From the NCBI RefSeq assembly GCF_010686685.1, contig NZ_JAAGWD010000005.1:124001-188000 (forward strand): a stretch of DNA of 64,000 nt. Direction: 5' to 3'. This stretch comes from Pontibacter burrus (GTDB lineage: Bacteria > Bacteroidota > Bacteroidia > Cytophagales > Hymenobacteraceae). Position 1 is the stretch's first letter. Each line of letters starts with the position of its first letter. A model generated the notes under the pieces. The model was given only the letters and a program-made list of their open reading frames with translations. It was not told the DNA's origin and did not search any database. The position numbers and the translations under genes are program-made. This document shows, piece by piece, positions 17,226-24,950 of the stretch.

Positions 17226-18584
17226 ATGCAATTATCCAAAGCATCCATACTTATAGTTGACGACGACACCGACGTACTTACTGCGGTACGCCTGCTGCTG
17301 AAGCCACAGGTAAAGGAAATCATTACCGAAAAAAATCCGGAGCAGATACAGTCGTTGCTGAACAGCCGTGCATTTGATGTAGTGCTGCTCGACATGAATT
17401 TCAAAAGTGCCCTGAATACCGGAAACGAAGGTCTGTTCTGGCTGAAAAAGATAAAAGAGCAGCGCCCGGATACTTCGGTTATCATGATCACGGCTTATGG
17501 CGCTATAGACCTGGCGATACGCTCGCTGAAAGAAGGGGCGCATGATTTTGTGGTAAAGCCCTGGCACAATGAGAAGCTGCTGCAAACTATAACCGATGCC
17601 TTACAGAAGGCAGGTTCAGGCAAAAAAAGTGCTTCCCGAACTATAGCACAACCCGGTGCCAACTCAGATCTGCTGGGTGAGTCGGAAGCGATGCATGATA
17701 TATTGCTCAAGATCAGGAAAGTGGCTCCAACCGACGCGAATATACTGATTCTGGGCGAAAATGGTACAGGCAAAGAGGTAATTGCCAAGGCTATACACCA
17801 GCACTCCAACCGCAAAGACAAACCCTTTATAAAAGTAGATGTTGGCGCGCTGACAGAATCGTTGTTCGAGAGTGAGTTGTTCGGCCACAAAAAAGGTGCT
17901 TTTACCGATGCCCGCGAAGACCGCGCCGGTCGTTTTGAAGCTGCCCACGGCGGCACTATTTTCCTGGATGAGATCGGTAATATATCGTTGCACCAGCAGG
18001 CAAAGCTGCTGAGCGTACTGCAGAACAGGCAGGTAATTCCGCTTGGCTCTAACACACCGGTTGATATTGATGTGCGTTTGTTGTGCGCTACCAACGTACC
18101 GCTGGCCGAACTTGCCAATGAAAGCAGATTCCGGAAAGACCTGGTTTACCGCATTAATACTGTTGAAATTATAGTTCCGCCGTTGCGAAAACGTGGCAAC
18201 GACATTCTGCTGCTGGCTAATCATTTTATGAATATGTATGCAGCAAAATACATGCGCCCGGTGCCGGAACTTTCGAAGTCGGCTGCTGAAAAACTGAAGA
18301 CTTACCATTACCCGGGAAATGTGCGTGAGTTACAGTATGCTATGGAACGTGCTATTATTATGGCAGATGCCCCCTTGCTGGAAGCCCAGGACATCCTGTT
18401 CTCGCCTATCGAAAACCCGGAAACCGCTGCACCAACTATACAGGAAACCAACCTGGGTGAGCTCGAAAAAGCAACTATAAACCGCGTACTCGAGAAACAC
18501 AGCGGCAACCTGACCAAAGCTGCAAAGGAACTGGGCATTACCCGTACCGCATTGTACCGCAGGCTAGGCAAATATGATATTTAA
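17226..18584 (+). CDS. sigma-54-dependent response regulator, NtrC family
   Basis: 452 residues. The receiver is at about 7-125 (acidic pocket LIVDDDTD, acceptor Asp in VVLLDMNF at about 55, Lys in VVKPWHNEK). The AAA+ domain is at about 155-385: Walker A GENGTGKE, the sigma-54-contact loop as GAFTDA in place of the classical GAFTGA, Walker B FLDEIG, and an arginine finger region near FRKDLVYRINT. The Fis-type HTH is at the end (about 410-450, LTKAAKELGITRTALYRRL). It should activate sigma-54 promoters, most plausibly that of the divergent ABC permease. It overlaps the downstream kinase gene by 11 bases. Confidence 0.95.
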   Translation: MQLSKASILIVDDDTDVLTAVRLLLKPQVKEIITEKNPEQIQSLLNSRAFDVVLLDMNFKSALNTGNEGLFWLKKIKEQRPDTSVIMITAYGAIDLAIRSLKEGAHDFVVKPWHNEKLLQTITDALQKAGSGKKSASRTIAQPGANSDLLGESEAMHDILLKIRKVAPTDANILILGENGTGKEVIAKAIHQHSNRKDKPFIKVDVGALTESLFESELFGHKKGAFTDAREDRAGRFEAAHGGTIFLDEIGNISLHQQAKLLSVLQNRQVIPLGSNTPVDIDVRLLCATNVPLAELANESRFRKDLVYRINTVEIIVPPLRKRGNDILLLANHFMNMYAAKYMRPVPELSKSAAEKLKTYHYPGNVRELQYAMERAIIMADAPLLEAQDILFSPIENPETAAPTIQETNLGELEKATINRVLEKHSGNLTKAAKELGITRTALYRRLGKYDI

Positions 18585-19926
18585 AACATTTGAAGCCCGC
18601 CTGACATTTAGGATATTGCTGTTGCTGGTAACGCTCAGTTTACCGGCTATAGTTGTCCTGAATGGGTTAGCTGAAGTGCTGGTATTCTTAGTTCCTATAG
18701 TTGCTTACCAGGTTTATGAACTTACCCGGTTTGTAAAGAAAGCGCAGCAGGAGTTCGATCAGTTTGTGGAATCGGTGCACTACCGCGATTTTTCCAGGTC
18801 ATTTAACGAAGAAAAAGCGCCCGTTGAGCTGGAAGTGCTGCGCAAAGGCTTTAACGAGATCAACTCTACTTTTAAGGCGCTTACCAAAGAAAAAGAATCC
18901 CAGTTCCAGAACCTGCAGCAGGTGGTAACGCTGGTCAACACGGGCATCCTGACCTACGAAACCGAAACCGGTCAGGTAGTGCTGCTCAACGAATCGCTGA
19001 AGAAAATGCTGCACCTGCCTCACCTGTCCACCATACAGGCGCTGGCCAACCGCGACGAAGCCCTGTATCAGGAAGTGCTGAAACTACAGCCCGGCCAGAC
19101 ACGCATTACCACAGCCCATACCACTTTTCTGGAGAAAACATCTTTTAAAGTACTGCTCTCAGCTACGGCCTTTCAGAATGAAGGGCGGCGGTATAAACTG
19201 GTCGCATTCCAGAATGTGAGCGAAGCGCTGGATGAAACCGAATCACAGGCCTGGCAAAAGCTGCTGAACGTGATGACGCATGAAATTATGAACTCGGTGG
19301 CTCCAATTTCGTCGCTGGCCGATACGCTGAAACACCGCCTGCACCAGACCAGCGCAGAAAACATTACGCAGGATGACATGGAAGACCTGGAAGTAGGCGT
19401 AGAAACTATAAAACGCCGGAGCCAGGGCCTGCTGCGCTTTGCCGAAACTTACCGCAACCTGAGCAGGATCACGACCCTGAATTTGGAGACCGTGCACGTG
19501 CAGACCATTTTCCAGAACCTGCAACGGCTGATGCAGCCTACGCTCACCCAGAAAAACATTCAGCTATTAATTGAGCTCAAAAACCCGCAGATAGCCCTTA
19601 ACGCCGACCCTGCTTTGCTGGAACAAGTGCTGATCAACCTGGTTGTCAATGCCATTGAAGCAGTAAAAGAATCCCCTGAGCCCCAGATTTTACTTACTGC
19701 CTTTACCGATACCCAAAACAAAACAGTGATAAAGGTATCTGACAATGGAACGGGTATGTCGCGGGAAGTGCAGGAAAAGATTTTTATCCCGTTTTTCAGT
19801 ACCAAAAAGAACGGCACCGGTATTGGGCTCAGCCTTTGCAAACAGATCGTGCTATTACATCGCGGGTCTATTCAGGTACAGTCGGAAGAAGGTGTGGGCA
19901 CGTCATTCGCCTTGCGGTTTAATTGA
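18574..19926 (+). CDS. NtrB-type sensor histidine kinase
   Basis: 450 residues. Two membrane helices close to the N-terminus (about 12-45) form a hairpin with almost no periplasmic loop, so the sensed signal is probably in the membrane or cytoplasm. A HAMP-like/PAS region follows (to about 215). The phospho-acceptor is in LLNVMTHEIMNSVAPISSL (His about 235). The HATPase_c domain has LINLVVNAIEAV, KVSDNGTGMS and GTGIGLSLCKQI. Its start overlaps the response regulator's end, so the two are translationally coupled partners. Confidence 0.94.
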   Translation: MIFKTFEARLTFRILLLLVTLSLPAIVVLNGLAEVLVFLVPIVAYQVYELTRFVKKAQQEFDQFVESVHYRDFSRSFNEEKAPVELEVLRKGFNEINSTFKALTKEKESQFQNLQQVVTLVNTGILTYETETGQVVLLNESLKKMLHLPHLSTIQALANRDEALYQEVLKLQPGQTRITTAHTTFLEKTSFKVLLSATAFQNEGRRYKLVAFQNVSEALDETESQAWQKLLNVMTHEIMNSVAPISSLADTLKHRLHQTSAENITQDDMEDLEVGVETIKRRSQGLLRFAETYRNLSRITTLNLETVHVQTIFQNLQRLMQPTLTQKNIQLLIELKNPQIALNADPALLEQVLINLVVNAIEAVKESPEPQILLTAFTDTQNKTVIKVSDNGTGMSREVQEKIFIPFFSTKKNGTGIGLSLCKQIVLLHRGSIQVQSEEGVGTSFALRFN

Positions 19927-19958
19927 AACAATAGTCTGAAAGTGCTTTCAGCAATAAC

Positions 19959-19994
19959 TAACCCACCCCTAACCCCTCTGAGGAGGGGAATTTC
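19959..19994. repeat. 36-bp dispersed repeat, copy A
   Basis: The reverse complement of this stretch matches 37834-37869 at 35 of 36 positions. Its core CCCCTC-TGAG-GAGGGG is an inverted repeat. Similar CCCCTC(CT)GAGGGG palindromic units are familiar in intergenic DNA of Bacteroidota. Confidence 0.8.
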
Positions 19995-20094
19995 ACTCTC
20001 TTTTGCCAGCGCATTTACAGGCGCAGATCTTTAATCCGTGACAAACTATAATTGTTGATCTGCGACCCGCTGGAAGGAACTCCCAACCATTGCT

Positions 20095-20118
20095 CTTTCG
20101 GACTTCTAAATCCGAAAG
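20095..20118. repeat. imperfect hairpin, possible relic of an intergenic repeat
   Basis: CTTTCGGA (20095-20102) pairs with TCCGAAAG (20111-20118). It is not near a gene end, so a terminator role is unlikely. Confidence 0.4.
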
Positions 20119-20380
20119 CTATCTGCCGGTGATTTCCTAATCCCCGTGTTGCGGTTCGCTCGAACTATAATTCGATATGAGCGAGAGTATTCAAGCTATG
20201 ATCTATAGTTTGGAAATAAAGCGGACAAGCTTCAGGCTATAGGTGCACTCAGTAAAATGGTCACTATTATAACTATAGCTTCGAAGTCAAGAATGGTCGG
20301 CTCATCTATAAAATATTATAGTTGGTATAATGTTAACAATAAATTAACAAAGCACAGTTACATAATTCTCAGGAAACTTT

Positions 20381-20388
20381 TACTTTTG
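20381..20388 (+). promoter_or_regulatory. TAnnTTTG promoter element (TACTTTTG)
   Basis: Exact consensus match 69 bases before the 17-codon frame at 20457. It may provide a second, longer leader for the TonB receptor operon. Confidence 0.4.
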
Positions 20389-20456
20389 CGGCCGATTTCA
20401 GAATAGGTCACTTAACCGTCCTGTTCTGCTGCTACTTAAACCTACTCTACAAAACC

Positions 20457-20510
20457 ATGAAAAAAGCAGTTTTTACCTTACCGGCCTATCGCCATCCGCT
20501 GCAACTATAG
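20457..20510 (+). other. 17-codon ORF, possible leader peptide or gene-start relic
   Basis: Encodes MKKAVFTLPAYRHPLQL and stops at the TAG inside a CTATAG motif. The MKK-hydrophobic start looks like the beginning of a secreted protein whose body has been lost. It lies between two promoters and upstream of the TonB receptor. Confidence 0.25.
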
Positions 20511-20591
20511 TAGTTTATTCATACTACCTTCTCCGGAATTTTATATAAAACTTTACAGAAATTATATAATAGCTACCCCAACAGGTTAGCC

Positions 20592-20599
20592 TAATTTTG
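20592..20599 (+). promoter_or_regulatory. TAnnTTTG promoter of the TonB receptor operon
   Basis: TAATTTTG predicts a transcript start near 20605. This rules out an upstream ATG at 20604 and supports the ATG at 20655 as the true start. Confidence 0.6.
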
Positions 20600-20654
20600 C
20601 GCTGTGTTTCAGAAACACAATTGCACGCACTTACCTACATTCTACAATAAAACT

Positions 20655-22985
20655 ATGATTAAGTATTTAATGACAACGTTGCTGCTGGCTTGCCTGGCGT
20701 TTGCCACAGCAGCTCAGGAAAAAGTAACCATAAGCGGTTATGTGAAAGACAAAGCAACCGGCGAAGGCCTGATCGGGTCGTCGGTGAGTGTGCAGGAATT
20801 GCCTGGCACCGGCGTAATTACCAATGAGTATGGTTTTTATTCGCTCACGCTACCCAAAGGCAACTATACGCTCAACTATAACTACCTGGGCTATGTAACT
20901 ATAGCGAAGCAGGTACAGCTAACAGCCAGCCAGAAACTGGATATGCAATTAGAGCAGAACAGTACCGTGCTGAAGGAAGTGGTAGTGAGCACGCGCAAGG
21001 AGGACAATAACGTGCGTAGCATGGAAATGAGCACCCTTAAAATGCAGGTTGCCGAAATAAAAACTATGCCGGCCCTGCTGGGAGAAGTGGACCTTGTAAA
21101 GGCCATACAGTTGATGCCCGGAGTACAAAATGCTGGCGAAGGCACTTCCGGCTTTTACGTGCGTGGTGGTGGCTCTGATCAGAATCTCATCCTGCTGGAC
21201 GAAGCACCTGTGTACAATGCATCGCACCTGATGGGCTTTTTCTCGGTATTTAATGCCGATGCCATAAAGGATGTGCAACTCTACAAAGGCGGCATTCCGG
21301 CCCAGCATGGTGGTCGCTTATCTTCGCTACTAGACATCCGGATGAAGGAAGGCAACAATCAGAAGATGGAAGTATCAGGTGGCATCGGAACTATAGCCAG
21401 CCGCCTGACCGTGGAAGCGCCTATCGTTAAAGACAAGAGTTCGTTTATAGTTTCCGGCCGCCGCACCTACGCCGACATGTTTTTTGGCCTGAGCAGCGAC
21501 GAAGACATTAAAGGCAACGACCTTTACTTCTATGATCTGAACGCCAAAGTAAACTATACCCTGAATGATAAGAATCGCCTGTTTATGTCGGGTTACTTTG
21601 GCCGTGATGTAGCCGCTACAAAAGATTTTATGATGAACTGGGGGAACGCCACAGGTACAGTGCGCTGGAACCACCTTTTCAACGACAGGCTTTTCTCCAA
21701 CACCACTTTCATTTTCTCTAACTTTGATTACGCCCTGGGATCCAGAGAAGAAGAATCAGAGTTTACTTGGAAATCTCAGATCAGGGATTACGGTGTTAAA
21801 AACGATTACACGTATTTCCTGAACCCTAAAAACCAGCTGCGCTTTGGTTTGCATGCTACATACCATCACTTTATGCCGGCAGAGATAAAAGCTGGTAGAA
21901 ACTCTTATGTAAATGACCTGAAACTCAGCTCCACAAATGCGCTGGAAACGGCCCTTTATCTGAGCAACGAGCATCAGATCACGGATAAACTGACGATAGA
22001 TTACGGCTTGCGCTTCTCTACCTTCGCTAACATTGGCCCGGGTAAAGTTTACCGCTACGACGATGCTTTTGAAACACCGGTTGATACTGTAAACTATAGC
22101 CGTTTCGAGAAGATAAAAAGCTACTACGGGCTCGAGCCGCGCATTGCCGCAAAGTATGACCTGAACGATGCGAGCTCTGTGAAGGCATCCTACAACCGTA
22201 CCCTGCAGTACCTGCACCAGCTTTCCAATTCCACTTCTGCTATGCCTTTCGACATCTGGATTCCAAGCGGCACTTATGTAAAACCACAGATCGCTGACCA
22301 GGTTGCAGTAGGTTACTTCCGCAATTTCCACGACAACATGTTTGAAGGCTCTGTAGAGGTATACTATAAGTGGATGGGCAACCAGATCGATTACAAGGAT
22401 TATGCTGAAATTCTGTTGAACGAGCGCCTTGAGACTGAACTGCTGCGCGGTACCGGCGAAGCCTACGGAGCCGAGTTTTACCTGCGCAAACAGAAAGGCC
22501 TGTTGACAGGCTGGGTAAGCTATACGTTGTCTAAAACTGAGCGCACCGTGCCGGGTATTAACGATGGCAGATCCTACGCTCCTCGCCACGACCGCAGACA
22601 CTCAGGTAACCTGGTACTGAGCTACGAATTCAGCCCTAGCATAAATATTGGTGCCAACTGGACCTACAGCACCGGCGGCGCCATCACCATGCCGGTTGGC
22701 CGTTACGAATACAATGGCAAAACCTACCCGGTTTACTCAGAGCGCAACGGTTACCGTTTGCCGGCTTATCATCGCCTGGACCTTTCGGCTACTTACGAGA
22801 AACCACGCAACGAATTTAAGAAATATGGCAGTTCCTGGACACTGAGCATCTACAACGCTTATGCCCGCAAGAACGCATTCTCTATTTATTTCCGCGAAAG
22901 CGAAGACGACAGAACCAAAACTGAAGCTGTTAAAACCTACCTTTTCGGGCTGCTGCCATCGCTTACTTATAACTTTAAATTTTAA
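20655..22985 (+). CDS. TonB-dependent receptor with carboxypeptidase-like N-terminal domain
   Basis: 776 residues from ATG 20655 (signal peptide MIKYLMTTLLLACLAFATAA). An N-terminal carboxypeptidase-regulatory-like beta sandwich follows (about 22-105, VTISGYVKDKATGEGLIGS). The plug domain (about 115-220) carries GTSGFYVRGGGSDQNLILLD, and a 22-strand barrel ends in aromatic Phe (SLTYNFKF). It is an outer-membrane active transporter; there is no SusD partner. The next gene encodes a DUF4249 lipoprotein, a standard pairing in this phylum, so the two probably form one uptake unit of unknown substrate. Confidence 0.93.
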   Translation: MIKYLMTTLLLACLAFATAAQEKVTISGYVKDKATGEGLIGSSVSVQELPGTGVITNEYGFYSLTLPKGNYTLNYNYLGYVTIAKQVQLTASQKLDMQLEQNSTVLKEVVVSTRKEDNNVRSMEMSTLKMQVAEIKTMPALLGEVDLVKAIQLMPGVQNAGEGTSGFYVRGGGSDQNLILLDEAPVYNASHLMGFFSVFNADAIKDVQLYKGGIPAQHGGRLSSLLDIRMKEGNNQKMEVSGGIGTIASRLTVEAPIVKDKSSFIVSGRRTYADMFFGLSSDEDIKGNDLYFYDLNAKVNYTLNDKNRLFMSGYFGRDVAATKDFMMNWGNATGTVRWNHLFNDRLFSNTTFIFSNFDYALGSREEESEFTWKSQIRDYGVKNDYTYFLNPKNQLRFGLHATYHHFMPAEIKAGRNSYVNDLKLSSTNALETALYLSNEHQITDKLTIDYGLRFSTFANIGPGKVYRYDDAFETPVDTVNYSRFEKIKSYYGLEPRIAAKYDLNDASSVKASYNRTLQYLHQLSNSTSAMPFDIWIPSGTYVKPQIADQVAVGYFRNFHDNMFEGSVEVYYKWMGNQIDYKDYAEILLNERLETELLRGTGEAYGAEFYLRKQKGLLTGWVSYTLSKTERTVPGINDGRSYAPRHDRRHSGNLVLSYEFSPSINIGANWTYSTGGAITMPVGRYEYNGKTYPVYSERNGYRLPAYHRLDLSATYEKPRNEFKKYGSSWTLSIYNAYARKNAFSIYFRESEDDRTKTEAVKTYLFGLLPSLTYNFKF

Positions 22986-23006
22986 ACTAATACTGCATCC
23001 ACCACT

Positions 23007-23801
23007 ATGAAAAAGATATATGTTTACTTGCTGGCAACTATAGCTTTTGCCTTTACCAGCTGCGAAGAAGTAATAGACTACGAACTCCGAAACGCTGATA
23101 CCAAACTGGTAGTAGAAGGCCTGATCACAAACAAGCCGGGACCATACACCGTGCGCTTATCCAATACAAAAGGCTACCTGGAAGAAGGGCGCACGCAAGG
23201 CGTAGATAATGCCACTGTTACCATTTCGGATAACCACGGCAATTCTGAAACGCTGCTTGCTGCTGGCAACGGGCTTTACAAAACCCAAACACTTCAGGGC
23301 GTGCCGGGCTATACCTATTACCTGAATGTTGTGGTAGATGGCAAGACCTACACCGCACAAAGCTTTATGCCAAGTGTTTCAACTATAGATTCGCTTACAT
23401 TCGAGTACCGCAAAAAAACGCACATGGAAGACGAGGGTTATTTCCCGATTCTTCACTTTGCAGACCCTGCAGGCAAGGGCAACTACTATAGATGGAATGT
23501 ATACGTGAACGGCGTACTTGATCCTGATGAACTGGCTGTGCTGCAGGACGAACTATACGATGGCAGCTACGGCCACGCCAACATGGGCTTTTTAGTACAG
23601 AAAAACGACCGTCTGCGTGTAGAGCTTTATGGCATAGATAAACCGGCCTACAACTTCTGGCATGCCCTCATGAACCAGCAAAACTCCAACGGCGGGCCTT
23701 TTGAAAGTACGCCAGCCAACGCGCCGGGCAACATTTCAGGCGGGGCAATCGGTTTTTTCGGTGCATCTGCAGTTTCTGAAATAGAGGCAGTGGTGGAGTA
23801 A
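23007..23801 (+). CDS. DUF4249 domain lipoprotein
   Basis: 264 residues. Lipoprotein signal MKKIYVYLLATIAFAFTSC with the lipidated Cys at about 19, directly followed by the family start EEVIDYELRNADTKLVVEGL. DUF4249 features include VRLSNTKGYLEEG, the DNATVTISDNHGNSETL strand pair, and the conserved LHFADPAGKGNYYRW. It lies 21 bases after the TonB receptor and is surely co-transcribed. Proteins of this family sit on the cell surface beside TonB receptors; the ligand is unknown. Confidence 0.9.
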   Translation: MKKIYVYLLATIAFAFTSCEEVIDYELRNADTKLVVEGLITNKPGPYTVRLSNTKGYLEEGRTQGVDNATVTISDNHGNSETLLAAGNGLYKTQTLQGVPGYTYYLNVVVDGKTYTAQSFMPSVSTIDSLTFEYRKKTHMEDEGYFPILHFADPAGKGNYYRWNVYVNGVLDPDELAVLQDELYDGSYGHANMGFLVQKNDRLRVELYGIDKPAYNFWHALMNQQNSNGGPFESTPANAPGNISGGAIGFFGASAVSEIEAVVE

Positions 23802-23833
23802 TTTGTAATGGTTAATGATGAATGATGAATTAT

Positions 23834-24211
23834 ATGAAGACTTTATTGAAACTGGAAGACCTGGCAAAGCTTGTATTCGCTTATGTAGGTACCTTATACC
23901 TCGGTTTTGAGTGGTGGCTGTTCTTCGCCCTGCTGCTGGCCCCAGACCTGGGCATGCTCGGTTACCTGGTAAACCCCAAAGTAGGTGCCTGGCTATATAA
24001 TCTTTTTCATCACCAGGGAGTGGCTATAATTGTCGGGATACTGGGTTTATACATGGGGCAAGAGCACCTGCAGTTCGCCGGCCTGTTGCTTTTCGGACAT
24101 AGCGCCATGGACCGAGCCCTCGGTTATGGCCTGAAATACAACGACCACTTTAAGCACACACATCTAGGGTGGATAGGCCCGGAAACCAAACGGGGATACG
24201 TCAAATCCTAA
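23834..24211 (+). CDS. DUF4260 family membrane protein
   Basis: 125 residues from the ATG at 23834 (MKTLLKLEDLAKL is the family-like start; in-frame ATGs at 23822 and 23825 add four or three residues). Four hydrophobic helices, with conserved-looking LLAPDLGMLGYL, HHQGVAIIVG, GHSAMDRALGYGLKY and the C-terminal HTHLGWIG. DUF4260 proteins are small inner-membrane proteins of unknown role. It is the last gene of the TonB/DUF4249 run and is followed directly by a terminator. Confidence 0.87.
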   Translation: MKTLLKLEDLAKLVFAYVGTLYLGFEWWLFFALLLAPDLGMLGYLVNPKVGAWLYNLFHHQGVAIIVGILGLYMGQEHLQFAGLLLFGHSAMDRALGYGLKYNDHFKHTHLGWIGPETKRGYVKS

Positions 24212-24220
24212 ACTATAGAA

Positions 24221-24249
24221 AGCCTTTGCCCCAAGCAAAGGCTTTTTTT
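24221..24249 (+). terminator. intrinsic terminator after DUF4260
   Basis: AGCCTTTGC (24221-24229) / GCAAAGGCT (24235-24243) followed by seven Ts. Confidence 0.85.
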
Positions 24250-24483
24250 GCCACCCTTCAAACTATAAGTTACCTGTTTCAGGAGTTTAAAATCGCTCAT
24301 ACACAAGACTCATAAATTTCTACTCACACAGTAGACTTTACCTATAGTTCACCTCCTGCCTTACTGCATTTATCCTTCATCGCCAATACCCTATTTATAT
24401 TTATACTAATTTTAAACTATAGACTTTAAGCTGTTTAAACATTAAAAACAGCCCCTCATGCTGGGATATTAAGCCTGAAGCAC

Positions 24484-24491
24484 TATTTTTG
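24484..24491 (+). promoter_or_regulatory. TAnnTTTG promoter, probably leaderless
   Basis: TATTTTTG ends only seven bases before the ATG at 24498. With the usual spacing, transcription would start at or within a base or two of the start codon. Confidence 0.5.
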
Positions 24492-24497
24492 TTTTTC

Positions 24498-24821
24498 ATG
24501 AAAATTCTTGCCCTACTCATGTCTGTCTTTATTTTTGGTATGGCCTGGCAGCCATGCACTGATAAAGTAGTGGACCGCCATGAGCATGCACACATCCTGG
24601 TAGACCCTGCCAACACTACCGGCGAGAGCCCGTTTCATGAAGATACCTGCCCTATTTTCTGTGCCTGTACCTGTTGCGCCACCCTTACAGTAACGCAGGA
24701 ATCTAGCCAACTGGTTTTCAGGTTTTTTGTAGAGCTTAACAGCGAGCGGGTACAGTTACTGGTGCCCCAGGAAAAACGCATCGCCTTTGTGTGGTGGCAC
24801 CCGCCCCGATCTATAGTTTAA
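24498..24821 (+). CDS. small Cys/His-rich secreted protein (DUF6660-like), metal-efflux associated
   Basis: 107 residues. Signal-like start MKILALLMSVFIFGMAWQPC, then His-rich DRHEHAHI, and a Cys cluster DTCPIFCACTCC resembling the family of small proteins found just upstream of CzcA/CusA genes in Bacteroidota. Six cysteines plus histidines suggest heavy-metal binding in the periplasm. The C-terminus is SIV, encoded by the CTATAGTT motif directly before the stop. It is the first gene of the metal efflux operon; the next start is about 130 bases on. Confidence 0.72.
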   Translation: MKILALLMSVFIFGMAWQPCTDKVVDRHEHAHILVDPANTTGESPFHEDTCPIFCACTCCATLTVTQESSQLVFRFFVELNSERVQLLVPQEKRIAFVWWHPPRSIV

Positions 24822-24950
24822 CTCCTTCACCCTTTTCGGTAACTATAGCCTCCTGCTACATACAGCCAGGCCTATAGCATATTTGCTGCCTTTTGTGCAG
24901 CCTGATTCACCGTACCGGAAGATTTTTTTCCAGCATTAAATTACAGATCA

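Larger units (their letters stand above)
19927..20603. other. intergenic region, 677 bp, with repeat relics and two promoters
   Basis: Contains a copy of the 36-bp dispersed repeat (19959-19994), a CTTTCGGA/TCCGAAAG hairpin (20095-20118), several CTATAG copies, two TAnnTTTG promoters (20381, 20592) and a 17-codon reading frame at 20457. No real gene was recognised. Confidence 0.6.

Noticed and set aside
20095..20118. CTTTCGGA hairpin as an intrinsic terminator of the NtrB-type kinase
   Set aside because: It is 170 bases after the stop and has no T run; more likely a repeat relic.
21756..22601. 281-codon ORF opposite the TonB receptor
   Set aside because: Antisense shadow of a clear TonB barrel; its protein is not family-like.
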